A DNA stretch of 64,000 nt from assembly GCF_022581195.2 (NCBI RefSeq), contig NC_061472.1, positions 7,254,001 to 7,318,000 of the forward strand, given 5' to 3'. The DNA is from Helicoverpa zea (Eukaryota > Arthropoda > Insecta > Lepidoptera > Noctuidae). Under the pieces are notes generated by a model, which was given only the letters and a program-made list of their open reading frames with translations, searched no databases and was not told the DNA's origin. The position numbers and the translations under genes are program-made. Each line of letters begins with the position of its first letter. Position 1 is the first letter of the stretch. Below, in pieces: positions 1 to 18,923 of the stretch.

Positions 1-1171
1 AATTAACAACAATTTCCTTTCGAAGGGTCAAGAAAATAATTAAAACCAAACGTAGCAAAATTAAATGTGATATTGTAATTTGTTTACAGTTTGTGTTTAT
101 TTTTGATTAGTTCGTTAAGGGAAAATTGATTACGTTAACGCGCAATCTGATGGATTCGTGGCTTTCAAATTGATTTGTTATTGTCTCAACTAAAACGATG
201 TCAAACTAAACCATTGTTCTATGCCTGCACTGCAGAAGTGGCCGTGGCCGTTATGGATTTATTTAAGGGTACGTATTAGCCGTTATTTGAGCACTAGTAG
301 CTTTATGAGTAGAGTACCTAAGTAGTTGAGCACAGGAGTGACTTGTCTGTAACAATCCTTTGACGCGATTACGTCGAACTCTATCAAGGCCGTCCTGCGC
401 CGTACCTGGCACGCGATACTGAGTTCAGAGTTAGAATCACTGCGGAGTGGTGTGCATTAGTGTTCAGTCAGTGGGTGGATCCCAATATCATAATATTTTT
501 ATCGCGAGTTGACTAGTGGCTGATTGCGAGGCACTTTATCAAACAATTGCTTACAGACCGCCACAGACAGTTGTAGCCAGTTTGTTTCGATCTTTGTCAT
601 CACTAGCCGCATTTATGTTCGAAATTGCGATTTACGGATTAAGCTAATGTAGCAACCAAAGCCTTGGTGAATACTATGGTGTTATTATTTGTGTTATAAG
701 TGTTTCTAATAAGAATTTAAAAGTAAGTTTTGTGGGTGATTTTTTGCATAACTTATTTACCATTTTATGTGTTAGTGAATTGTTAAGCTCTATGAGTCAT
801 TTCTTGCTAGAATCTGCAAACAAGTTATATGGGGTTTTTTGCCTTAATGTGTTTTAATAACTGGTGTTTCAGTGCAATTTAAGATTTCTCAACTTGTTTA
901 GAAACATCACCAGTAGGATTAAAATCTGTTGAAATAGAGTTTATACTGAGGGGGAGTTGATATAAACAGGTCTCAATAATTTTAATAAATTACAATTTTA
1001 ATAATGTTAAAATAATAAAGCACCATTGCTAGTCAAGGCTAAATAATTATGAATTATTCACAGATTAGTTATAATATTATTTAAGTCTCTTGTGACTCCA
1101 ACAAATTGTGTTCCATGTATTTTCATCAGAGAATTAGTCTGGGTGTCTATAACATTATTGTTTGTTGACAG
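1..1171 (+). other. Upstream region and probable 5' UTR of the SH3 gene
   Basis: No long reading frame. A candidate short first coding exon lies at 253-268 (separate entry). A possible non-coding first exon could end at about 722, where AAA is followed by the donor GTAAGT at 723. The 3' border is a good splice acceptor (TTTGTTGACAG, ending at 1171). Which promoter is used cannot be decided from sequence alone. Confidence 0.4.
253..268 (+). other. Candidate 16-nt first coding exon of the SH3 gene
   Basis: ATGGATTTATTTAAGG is followed at once by the donor GTACGT (269). Joined to the acceptor at 1171/1172, it reads Met-Asp-Leu-Phe-Lys-Asp-Met-Lys in the frame of the long exon. It would add six residues to the N-terminus. 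The alternative is that translation starts at the ATG at 1174, two bases after the acceptor, with a purely non-coding upstream exon. In-frame joining by chance is quite possible. Confidence 0.35.
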
Positions 1172-1173
1172 AC

Positions 1174-4100
1174 ATGAAAGGCCCAACTCGGCCAGCTCCA
1201 GGCGTCCCTGGCATGGCAAACAGATACTCCCCTGTTACAAACTGGGACAACGACCCCTTTGGTGCAGATGTTTTTGAGCCATCACCACATTTCACACAGA
1301 AAAAGAAACCGCCACCTCGTCCACCACCACCAAAGGTTGCCAAACAACCGGATGTTCCTGCTAAACCTTCACATTTTATAAGGAAGCCAACAGTTCTCTC
1401 TTCCCTATTATCTCGTAAATCTAAAGTAGTAGTGAATCAAAATATTTATACTGCCCAACCAAGTGCAACAGATACAAACAGTGAAGTGGACACTCATAAA
1501 ATGTTCCCAAAATGTGAGCCAAAGAATGTGCAAACGGGTGCTTTGATAGATCTGTCGTCACCTCCCAGTTCACCCACGTTCACCACCAGGTCCAGCAGTG
1601 ATGGTCTCAGTGTGGACAGCTTTGGTTCTGATGCCACTACGTCTACCAACCACCATAACGCTCATAATGGAGGCAATGCCTCTCAAGCTGAGAGTGGTTT
1701 TGAGGATGATTTTGATCTATTTCTGAACACGAGGAAACCGGTGCATAAAGAGGATACAATGGATGATTTTACTGCTGTGGATCCATTTTCTCCGCAGCCA
1801 GCAGTCACCAAACCTCCTCTGAAGAAGAAGCCTACATTGGTAAAGGATAATATTTATGAGGTTGCAAGTAACTTTACGAGTCACGTATCGGCTCCGATCC
1901 TGAAGGGGCCAACCATAATAAGGGCGAAGCCAGCCAGGCCGAAGCCGCCGGATAACTCGGCCTTGCTGAAGACTACGTTTGGAAACAGTTTCCCAGTGAC
2001 CACGATGACTGTGAATACCACCACGCCTATACAGAAAGTCTCTAATGGATTTGGCGACAGTTTCGTAAGTACCTTACGTCTCCTTGATTTCTCTTTTCCG
2101 TAAATAGTAATGAATTCGGTAAATTTTTTGTATTGTTATTTAACGCTATTGGGATTGGAGATTTAGCATAGTCTTAGTATATTGTTACGCCAGTATTATT
2201 ATTAAATCAAAGTATAATTTTGAAGGTTGTCTGCCTATGAATCGCTGGTCCAATCACAAATTCAAAATGGATGGATTCCTTACTAATATTTGCAGCTAAA
2301 AGCTACAGGACAAGGTTTTATGTAATTATGCAAAATGAATGAGCACACTTCTGCTCTAACTCCTGACGAATCATTTACTGATATGATACTGCACAATCAT
2401 AATCTACTGTTAGTCATTGTTAATCACTTAAATACCGGAAGAATTTGATATAAATTTAAGCATGAATGCTTAGCTTTTGGTAGTTCAAAGTCTAAAATTC
2501 CCAAAAATACGTTAGAACAAAGAAATATTAGGCAGGTATCAGGTCGCGGCACTCAAGATCTCAATGAGCGCTAAGCATGCATGCTATTTGTGATCATGAC
2601 CGTACCATTAATTAAGGTGCTTTAAAATTTGTGCACGATAATTATCAAAACGTCCGTGAGCCGTTGTTTTAATTGTGAGTTTTCATTAAAACGATATAAA
2701 AACAAATTATGTTGTAATTTACGTATCTAATCATATCTATTGGTATCGGTGGTGTACATGGCATTCATAATGTCATTAACTTCTTTCCGGTGACTAATGT
2801 GTATCACCTTAGAATGCCCGCCCACGTCCGATAAATCTATGACCGATTTATTGTAGGAGAAAAATAGAGCACTGATAGCAATAGTGGTAGTCAGAACGTC
2901 CTCCAAAAATCGGTCCGATTATTATCTGTCCTACAAAAACGAATCCGAATGTATAGGTTGGGCTGTAAGAATAAACAATTGGAATTTGTACCAGCAAATA
3001 ATATTTATCTGGTTTATAGAATCTGTATGCGATTCTTTACAATATCTACAATACCTACATGCTCCTTAGATAACCAAAACATACATGTTTTATCAATAGA
3101 TGTATTTATTAAACGACATCCTGATTCTATAAGGTATGCTCTTTGATGATTCACACTTTCGATGACTGTGGAAATTTCGTCGCTTTTGAATGCCTTATTT
3201 TCGCATTAAAATAATCAATAAAAAACATGGCACTTAAACATCTCACGTTCTGTTATCACCTATAGATTTGACTAAGGAAAAAGATAATGTCTATTATAGA
3301 AAATAGAATTTGTGAATTCTATTTTGGTATCGTTGTGTGAAACAAGATTTAACGCTATCTTAATTTGTAGTACTAGTTTCCGCCTATGGTTTCTACCGCT
3401 TTCCGTTAGAATTATGTATTTCCCATTCTAGAATAAAATACAATCTTTGTCATTCACAGATGACGTTGCTTTCTATTGGTAAAATAATTTTCAGACTCAG
3501 TTTCCAGATCCAGAGATTATCCCCTAAAAAGTCACGAACTCGCAAAAATTGCCTCTTATAATATTTCTTTAAGATGTTATATGTAGACGAAGAATTATTA
3601 TATTATTCTTAAACAACTTATAGAAACTGTTGATATCATACATCTTTTACCATTTATCTTGATAGAAGTAGCATGAGATAATGTTTTATCTAGAATATTG
3701 CAGCACATACACTATTACGCAATGATGATTATATGAAACGCGTCAGAAGTTGTTATTATGATTACTAAACAAACGTTTTACTTAAGATCTATAAAAACAT
3801 TTAGTAAATCACCTATTAGCAGGTTTAAAAACAAGCGCATTGAATACACGAGGCGTTCTATCTCGCTAATATTTGTGAATCACGCGGGTTTTAACCAAGA
3901 CTAAACATTTTGGTTGCTTAGGTACAGTTTTCCGGCAGATTTTTTGTCTACCTCAGTATTTAATTAACTTATTACTCTGAAGAACATACATTGCCTTCTT
4001 AAAATATTACTGAGTTATATTTGCCAGTTTATAATGGCGATAACCTTCAACAACTTTAAATATTGCTCCATATACAGAAGCGTTAAAATTCATGTTAAAA

Positions 4101-7100
4101 TCACATCCGAGGCAAATATGCTACATATAATTTTGACACACAACGCTTTTATGACTTGACCGAGCTATTTTTGCGATTTGGTGCAGGAAACGAAGTCGCT
4201 CGGGTGGGACGATGAAGAATGTTCTCCAGAGAGAGAACCCTCGCCGCCTATGCCGACCATCCCCCCGCCTCCGCCCCCAGCTGACGCTGACGAAGACCTG
4301 ACTTCGTGGCCAGCTGACATTCCTGACTTCGCGCCTGATCAACTTGCCAACAGTGATGAAGATGAGGAGCCTTACGCCATTGCTCTTTTCGACTACTTCA
4401 CTGATCATCCAGACGATTTATGCTTTTCGGTAAGTCTGTTCAAGATGATTTACATAAATATTTATTACGTCGGATTTACTGAGTTGTTAGTTCTTACATT
4501 ATTATCATAGGATTGTATGCAAACGGCTTTAGATATCGCTGACTTAGATATCTAGAAGACTCGCGAAAGCAATTTGCTAAATATTAGGTGATTTTACTTT
4601 GTTTACATCCCGTGGCATGACGCCAAAACACCTGAGTATTTTTAGAAATTGTTTTGTTGCTGTAAGTATCGCGTCGTTTGGTTTAAAATTCTGTATTTAC
4701 GAAACAAGTTTAAGGTCGATCTATCAATATTTGTGTTTATACGGGAAATTGTTAACAATTAGTAATGTCCAGGCGACTCAAGAATGTTTTACCGGTGAAA
4801 AATAACTGTTGCAAGTAAATACGTCATTTGTTTTAACTATGTTCTCTGTAAAACTACTTATCATTCACGTCAGATCTGCAAGCTAAACTCAAACAATGTT
4901 TGCCGATATGGACAGCTGATAGAACTTATTGCAACCAATAACCATTACACATATAAATATTTAGAAATAATTCCTAAATATTTTCTAGTTTTCTGGATGG
5001 ATTCTTTGAAACACGGCATTCTGTTTTAGAAAACTATTAAAATAATTTTATTATACCTAATTACTTGTTAACAAACAGCTAATAATTTAGCTATCCTTTT
5101 GTCCACTTGTTTACCCAATTAGAAGAGATAAATCAATAAGTTACCGATTTGCATTACAATTACAACGACAGCTAAAATGACAAACATTCTAGAAAAAGAT
5201 GCTCTCTACTAATTTAATGATCACGTACACGTGTGCAATCGTTGCGAAAACGTGAAATTTACACAATTTCATACTGTTTCTTTTTTTAATATTAAATCTA
5301 AACAAACTGGAACGATATGTGCGCAGTACGAAGTATCAAACGAAACGTTAACACTGCTATTTTGCTGAGCTGGGGATCAGAGTTCCGGTACTAATTTAAG
5401 ATAAAACTGTACAGTCCCACTATAAGATCATATCAAACGTATGTCCAGTTTGTAAGGAAATCGCAACCAATGTACCTTTGTGCCTGATATGGAAAAACTA
5501 CGTGACATTAATCTCCATTTGTATGTCTTTGTTCCTCGACTAGATTATAAACTCTTTGACTAGATAACGACGATAAAGTAGTCTGTTGCGTAGATCTTAA
5601 GGGTTACTTATAAATGTAGAAGACAAGTAATTAAAGTGATATCTTGGCGAGACACGTTAAGGTGGGATTTCACCGGCAAGCTGAACTATGCGGCACCGTG
5701 ACGTATCACAGTTGAGAAGCCCAGTACGAGATCAGCATAAGATTTTTGCAAACTAATGTGCTCCACGTCTTTTTGTTGGAATCCCACCTTAAAGTTCGCT
5801 GTGCACTACTTTCGAATTCATACAAGTTGCGTATACATAGTATGAACTGTAGGAGTGGTTTACTGCTAGAAAAATCGTTAGGCAACCGTGGAGGGCGTCA
5901 ATGTGGCCTTTATTATATTTTCCAGAAATGAAAGAATAGTTATTCCGTTAAAGTTACGTTAGTATAGGTAATTGTGTAAGTGATATAGCAATAGCTATGG
6001 TTTTATCATGCAGTTGCTTCACGTATTTGAATGTGGAATGGGTTAATGTCCATGTAAACATAGTTCTGTGCCGTTTATTTCTGTTTGGGCGTTGTAATGT
6101 TGCAAACATGATGCTCTAGCTATCTTTTGAGCTATTCGAAAATTTGTTATTCTATTTCCATAACCCAGAAACTGATTTTGATTCCATCACGATGAGTTGA
6201 CGTGACGTAGTTTATTGCGTCGAAGAATCAATGAATGAAGGTTTGCTATGTGAATAATAAATAGTTGAACACAAAAGCCTGTGTAACAGATATGTGTCGC
6301 TTAAGATAACCATTTGCTTTGTAGCCGATGTTTAGAATTCAAAGGCGGGAGTCTATAGATGTTACGAGTGCGCACAATGCTAGCCAATTGTTCAAATTTG
6401 CGGCGATAATATTTATTGGTTGTTTTTCCGCATTAGCATGTGCATTGCCTTTCCACATTGGAACACATGTACCTAGTGACGTCAGCCGACGCACAATGAA
6501 CCGCGGTATCCGTTACGTGAAAAACGTGGTTGGTCGCCGGACCGCGTAACTCGCTTTCCGGGAATTCGTTGTTTGGGGCGTATAGCGTGTCTGTTTTAAA
6601 CAATTATTGTTTATTATTATATTTTGAAATCACATGCGTGTTGGCAATTTTATTGATAAAATGTTTTGCATTGAGCGCCGCATTATCACTTTGACAGGAA
6701 CTCGTTATCATCGCAACTTCCCTGTAATATCGAGATCGTGTCATAATTACGGTTTTATTAACATCATTATTTTAATGGAATCTCGACACAACACATATTT
6801 TAACATCACTCGATTCGGTTGTACAAAGAATGTTTACTATTGTTAACAGATTTGTCATCACGTGTATTCAATAAATTCGCCAGACGATTCAGCAGATAGA
6901 CTACCTACGTCAGTACCGCGCGAAGCCACATGCCGTATGGAAAAATCCAATTAAACCAATTTAGTATATTAAACTGTACCGTAACCGACAAACGTGTATT
7001 TAGCAAAACATCCACTCGGCAACAACGTGGACGTAGAATTAAGCAATGTAGGTTAATGTCAGTCTCATAGAAATCGAGATATACGATTTTAGGCTGTTAT

Positions 7101-9604
7101 TTAACGGCTGAACAAGATGACATCCTAGTGATATATGCTAATGTTTATAACATTATTTACTAACGAAACCGCCTGTTTTGCCTGTCTTTCATATTAAGTA
7201 TTGCTATCGTCTTGAAACATGGAGCACCCAATATAGTTCGGTAGAGAGAACGGTCATGGTGTAATCTTACCATAATTGCCACGCAGTCAACGGATGGGTG
7301 GTTGCAATGTATTGTTAGAAGCGACTCTCAAAGGGTACAGAAGTTTCTTTTTTATTTATCCAGAAAAGTAAACAACAAGACTCGTTACAAATATTTATTT
7401 GATTTAGCCTTATTGAAACATATCACAAAATTAAAGTCTGGGGTTTTTTTAGGAAAGACCGTATGATAAGTGCTTGCGGTAGTGGTATTATGGGATGACT
7501 TATGAAGGCTCAAAGGTCAACCGACATTACTACTATTAATATACTTAGTTACTGATGTATTATATCAATATATTGTGAACGCTACCATTATTCTCAGCTC
7601 CTCTCCTTTTAACCTTTATTGAAAGATCCGGTTCGATGAACATCTATAAAAAGTAACTTAACTGAATAAGTATTGGATTTCCAGATAGGTATTTTAAAAT
7701 TTCGCATGTTTACAAATAAAATCGACGGCAATAAAAAAACTTCGCATTTCCGAGACATTAATAAGATAACACGAGGACACAAATTATCTCTTTTTGTTAT
7801 GATTATACTTCGGAACGTCGCAAAAACTGTAACGGTCGTGGGATTAAAGACTTAACAAGCTTTGTTTGTGTACCTAATATTCTGTGATAAGATATAAATT
7901 AGATAATTAATGTGTATCCTCTTACATACTATATAGGTGTGACTAACACACTTCAAACATTTAGGAACTATGTAGCAAAACTCGAGATAAGATACTTTAG
8001 ATAACGGTTCCATTAATAACTCGTTTGTTTATTAAAACAAGAATAAGATTGGTTCGAAGACATTCTGCGCGCAAAAAACAACAAAAAATATTTGTTGTTT
8101 TTTAGTATTTGACGTAAATAATGCATATGGGTTTAAGTAAATCCCTAGATTCCTTATTGTTTTCAATCCTAACTTATCGTTCGGCCATCGTCACGAAGCG
8201 TCGCTCAGGGGCCCGATTCTCCTAATTTTACTTAAGCAACATACGATTCACGTTCGACTCGATTCGACTGATATCCAATCCCGACTCGATTACGATTGAA
8301 ACGTATGTGGCATTCCGCTATTTTTTCTTTGAAATAAACGTTTTTATCCTTTTCTGTCATTCAATAATGAATCATTTTGTCTGCAAATGATTTACGATTG
8401 CAAAATGATTGTACAGCAAACTACCGTATTGACCAAAATCACCAAAATAGCAGACCAATCGCACACCAATCAAATGTCAATCGAATACGATTGGTCTTAG
8501 CAGAATGCCTGATATGGTTAAAACTGCTATTGCGATCGTATTGCGATTCGATTTCTATTCGATTTTGACATTATTAACTTAGGAGAATCGGGCCCCTGAT
8601 TATACAGGGAAAGTTAATTAAATCAATACCTACCGATGTCTTTAACCTGCACAATGCAGTTCTCAAGTGATTGTACCAATGACAAACACGCAACGTTTCG
8701 TAATTATGATGATTAGCGAATCAGAACGGGTCACGAGTTCAGTTATTATAAATCTTGAAACAATCCGCACGAAGCTAGAACTAAATAATTAATGAGGAAT
8801 AATGATGACAGAGGTTACTACGCTCCGCTACTCTAGAAGGTCGGATCCTTAATGTACTATCGCGTGTCTACCATCTTATTGGGTCACTAATTGCGCCAGT
8901 ACGCACGATCAATTGGATTTCATCCTTTGATACCGATTGAGCATACCTTGGACAAGACAGTCGTTAATTATGTAAAATATATAACTGCGTTGCCACCAAT
9001 ATCAGCGTCCACTTAAGTGCGCTCAGTTCACATAGTTTTTATTATTTTCTGTTGTTTGTTTGCTTCTTGTGAACAACTTGTTGACGTCATAGGTTGTGAC
9101 GCGTGTTGGCAATGTCTGTTTTCCAACGCACGCACTTGGAGGTCTTTAAAGTCAAAGCAAGAAGAATAAAGGACAATTATTTCAATATCGTGTGAAAAAT
9201 CGACGCTATAATGTCTATTCAGAAATGAGGCTACAATAGATAACTGCGCAGTTCAATGTCTCAATGACTGTAATTGTTATTTCCAGGCCAACTCGAAGAT
9301 AAAGCTGATTCGGCGAGTGGACCAAGAATGGCTGTGTGGCAGTTTGAGGAATGGCGCCCAGGGTCTGTTTCCTTCCAACTACGTGGAGATCAAGATACCG
9401 CTGCCGAACGAGAGCGCGCCGCCGCCGCCGCTGATCGCCGTCGCCACGGCGCTGTACGACTTCGAAGCCGTGCAGCCCGGAGACCTGAGCTTCCTCACCG
9501 GCGACACCATACAGGTCAGGTACAAGATCAACGACGAGTGGTACTTCGGCGAATGCAACGGCCTCAAAGGACAATTCCCCATTAACTATGTTCAAATGAG
9601 TTAA
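1174..9604 (+). CDS. Proline-rich protein with two C-terminal SH3 domains (SH3D19-like), exons 1172-2064, 4187-4429, 9287-9604
   Basis: The three exons join in phase 0 to give about 483 residues from the ATG at 1174. The borders are a TTCGTAAGT donor at 2065, GTGCAG acceptor at 4186, TCGGTAAGT donor at 4430 and TTCCAG acceptor at 9286. Residues 1-297 are low-complexity with proline-rich, SH3-ligand-like stretches (KKKPPPRPPPPK) and NDPF/VDPF-type motifs common in endocytic adaptors. A second proline run (PTIPPPPPP) precedes SH3-1 at about 360-416 (ALFDYFTDHPDDLCF, WLCG, GLFPSNYVEI). SH3-2 spans about 430-482 (ALYDFEAVQPGDLSF, EWYFGE, GQFPINYVQM). SH3-1 is split by the second intron and is only complete after splicing. 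The family binds proline-rich partners in membrane traffic and actin regulation. The SH3 assignment is secure; the SH3D19-like name is my inference, and other adaptor families with two terminal SH3 domains are possible. Confidence 0.9.
2065..4186 (+). other. Intron 1 of the SH3 gene (after the long exon)
   Basis: AT-rich, 2.1 kb, bounded by GTAAGT and GTGCAG. I see no further exon, RNA gene or recognisable transposon in it. Confidence 0.75.
5657..5792. mobile_element. Short MITE with TTAA ends
   Basis: TTAAGGTGGGATT at 5657 is matched in inverted orientation by AATCCCACCTTAA ending at 5792. The element is 136 bp and non-coding. The TTAA at each end would fit the target site of piggyBac-type transposases, but TTAA could equally be part of the inverted repeat. 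Confidence 0.6.
8207..8597. mobile_element. MITE with AGGGGCCCGATTCTCCTAA inverted ends
   Basis: The 19-bp left end AGGGGCCCGATTCTCCTAA is repeated perfectly in inverted orientation at 8579-8597. The 391-bp element is non-coding, with further imperfect inverted similarity inside the ends (CGATTCGACT-like and GCGATTCGAT-like blocks). The same 19 bp closes the window at 63982-64000, so this is a multicopy family. No clear target duplication is visible, and the superfamily is not assigned. Confidence 0.85.
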
Positions 9605-10600
9605 ACAAGGAGTTCAATTGCGGCCCGTGTCGCTCCTCGTGCGGCTGAGATAAATTGCGAGTAACATGTGATACTGATACATCAAGACTGACGTCTACCA
9701 TATTGTCGTGATGTCACTATTTTATACACGGTATTTACATATATGGCAAGACTACAGTCGATTTTTGATGGATTTGTTTTCCCTTGGTGCAATACTATTA
9801 TTATGTAAAGGGTAACAACATCCGTCAGAGTTGTCGCCAATGAAATTAAAATAAACTTCCAAATACATCCGAGAATGAAGTGTGAGCCATGGATTTGTAC
9901 AATTATAATGATTTATTTGCGTTTTCGCACTAATGTTGCCATAATAACGTAAGTGCCCGCTTTTGCTGTATTACCATTTCGGGCTTTTATGAAATTAATA
10001 TATTGAGTAGTAACGTTCCCACGACTGAATGTAAATAATAAGAGCTTGTAAAATAACGTCCCTAAATTAGACAATGTAGATATTATTTGTAATGGTTGTG
10101 TAGTCTCTTTTCGATCTGATTATTTGTTTTAATTGATTTGATTATGATTCGTTGTTTTATTGTAAATCAAGATATCAGCAATGGTACCCGCAGTGCGAGC
10201 TAAAGTGCAATCAACTTATATTGCCAGAGATTGAACTAACACTAGTCGTGTAAACTTGATATTGCAATTCATCGTTGTTCTTGATATTATGCTGATGCAA
10301 CGTAAAACAAACCCGTTTTGTTTATGAATGTATCTATTAGTTTATATTTAAAATTAAAAACATCGTAAAACCTAGTATTAAAAACTTATGTAGCCCACGG
10401 GCGTGAAATTACAGTATATACTTGTCTAGGAGATTCTTTTAGGTGTCAGTTTTGTACATTTTTTATTGTTTCTGTTTGTGTCATAATTTTAAGTGTATTA
10501 TTTGAAGGGACCATAATGTTAAGTGCCTTGAGTATTTACTTATGTGTATATGATGAAGTAATTTATAACAAAATAAATCTAATAATTCCAATTATGTTTT
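9605..10600 (+). other. 3' UTR of the SH3 gene
   Basis: AT-rich sequence after the stop, with AATAAA at 9849-9854 (possible early site) and AATAAA at 10572-10577 (likely main polyadenylation signal). No reading frame of note. Confidence 0.6.
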
Positions 10601-12455
10601 TCGTTTCATTAAAAACTTACCTTGCTACCGTTAAATAGTCTGTGGATAGGATTAATTCTTTTCATATCGCGGGACCTCTTTTTCAAAGACAATATTGACT
10701 GACTGGCTGAGCCGAATAGTAGCGAAAGGCAAGTTTCCGAGATATGCCACATTTTGTAAGGCTTCAACTCTCTATAAAATCAGAAAATAGTATTGGGCTG
10801 TAAAAAAAGACGTATGTATTCATCACATTTAGTGAAGTTTATTATTATTTGAACAAAAATAATCTATAAGTTCTTAAAATATTTACAATTCCTTAAATTA
10901 CAACTTACTGTCAACATACCCTGTTCGCTTTTCAACCGTTGCGTTCAACCACTATTAAATAACTAAAACGTGTGGTGGCAAGAGAACATTCCCAGCGATC
11001 TACGTTTCAATTTAAATCTTATAATTAGGGATAAGTGTAGCGATGATAAGTCATGTCGGCCCTGCGCGATACTCTCATTCACAACATGTTGAAAAGAGAA
11101 AAGAGGGCGGAATTCTCCTAACGTTACATAACTTTATATAAGCTAATCTTCTAATAACACAGTCCCAAACATTACCCTAGCATATAGTTTAGACTCGGCT
11201 CCACGATATTAACTGTCGCTACTGCTTCGTTCTATCTCCTACTGAACTAATGTGGACATTCAGGTACATAACACACATAAAGCAATATAAAGATACGCTT
11301 TAAAAAAATGATATAAACGAATATAATGAACGGAATACGAATGAACAATTGCGATGATTAGAATGAATTGAGGGAATAATGGCCACTGACCTATATCAAT
11401 AAAGTTTGTTCAATAAATGTGAATAAAAATAGCGCTGACAAGAGCGCCACTTGGTATTGTTAAATGAATGTAACTATTCTCTTAAATTTACTCTGAATAT
11501 ATAGCTGTTATTCATGTGTCATGTATTATATAGTACACAAAGTGACACAGTAAAGTAAGTAGATATTAACATGTAGTCCTTTGGATGTGGGATGAATTTT
11601 GTGTATGCAGACACAATTTGAAATGTTTTTAGATTTAGTTTACTGAAATAGGTCAGCGTAAAAAAGAAACTAAAAAAACGTAATAAAATACACATGTTTT
11701 TGAGCATAAACCAATTTCCAATGACAGACTCCAGAGCGACAAATGCCAGCAAGAAACACTACACCAACTGATACTAAACAGTAATCTACGTTTATTTAGA
11801 TAATTGTAAGTATAAAAGTGCTTCATAACATAAACATTCAGATATAAAGTATCTGAAGTAATGTCCTAGACGAAGTTTGTAGTAAGTTCATATAAAGATA
11901 CAATTGTGTAAATTCGAGTATTGATGCAGTACAATTGCACATTGAACTAAACAGTTTCCATACATATCGCTAGCACTAGCACTTAGCCAATCATCTAAAA
12001 TACTAGTTACAGTACTTATTATATCAGAAGTTCGATAACAATATTTTGCAGCTTTCAAAAGCTTCAAAAAATATATACACATTGCGATAACATTTGCAGT
12101 CTAAGCTTGCGATATAATGCAACACCTATACACATAAAGCATTTAATATTAGCACTTATTTGTCCGTGTTTATGTACCGTTTGCTTATATTTACAATAAA
12201 CAGCACTATGTGAGGAACGACACCGCTATATGCCTCCCGCTGTTAAACTAACAAGTCGTGCGTACGCGACAGTAACAATGCCGCCATCTTGTGATTTCCG
12301 CGAAATTTTGACAATTTCTATTTGTTTTTTTACTGTTATGGATTGATTGGCTTGGCCTTGCAAATTGCTTGTTATTTGTAAATGACGTTGTTATTTATGA
12401 TTTGTTTGTGTTATATTTACAGTTAAGTTAGTCTATGGCGCTCAAGTTGGAGAGC
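10601..12455 (-). other. Probable long 3' UTR of the CHIC gene and intergenic DNA
   Basis: No coding sequence found. On the minus strand, AATAAA-type signals occur as TTTATT on the plus strand (for example near 10838 and 11793). If the distal one is used, the CHIC transcript ends about 250 bp from the convergent SH3 transcript. Confidence 0.4.

Positions 12456-18923
<6,468 letters not shown>

Larger units (their letters stand above)
4430..9286 (+). other. Intron 2 of the SH3 gene
   Basis: 4.9 kb, interrupting the first SH3 domain. It holds two MITE-like elements (5657-5792 and 8207-8597). It also holds a CpG-richer patch at about 6440-6560 and another at about 9000-9120 that contains TGACGTCA (a CREB/ATF-type site). 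Either patch could be an internal promoter or enhancer, but nothing proves it. No coding exon is needed here, because the SH3 fold joins without a gap. Confidence 0.6.

Noticed and set aside
6328..6549. 73-residue frame in the SH3 gene intron, with a hydrophobic stretch
   Set aside because: No homology I can recognise and no promoter or splice context. The hydrophobic stretch alone is not evidence.
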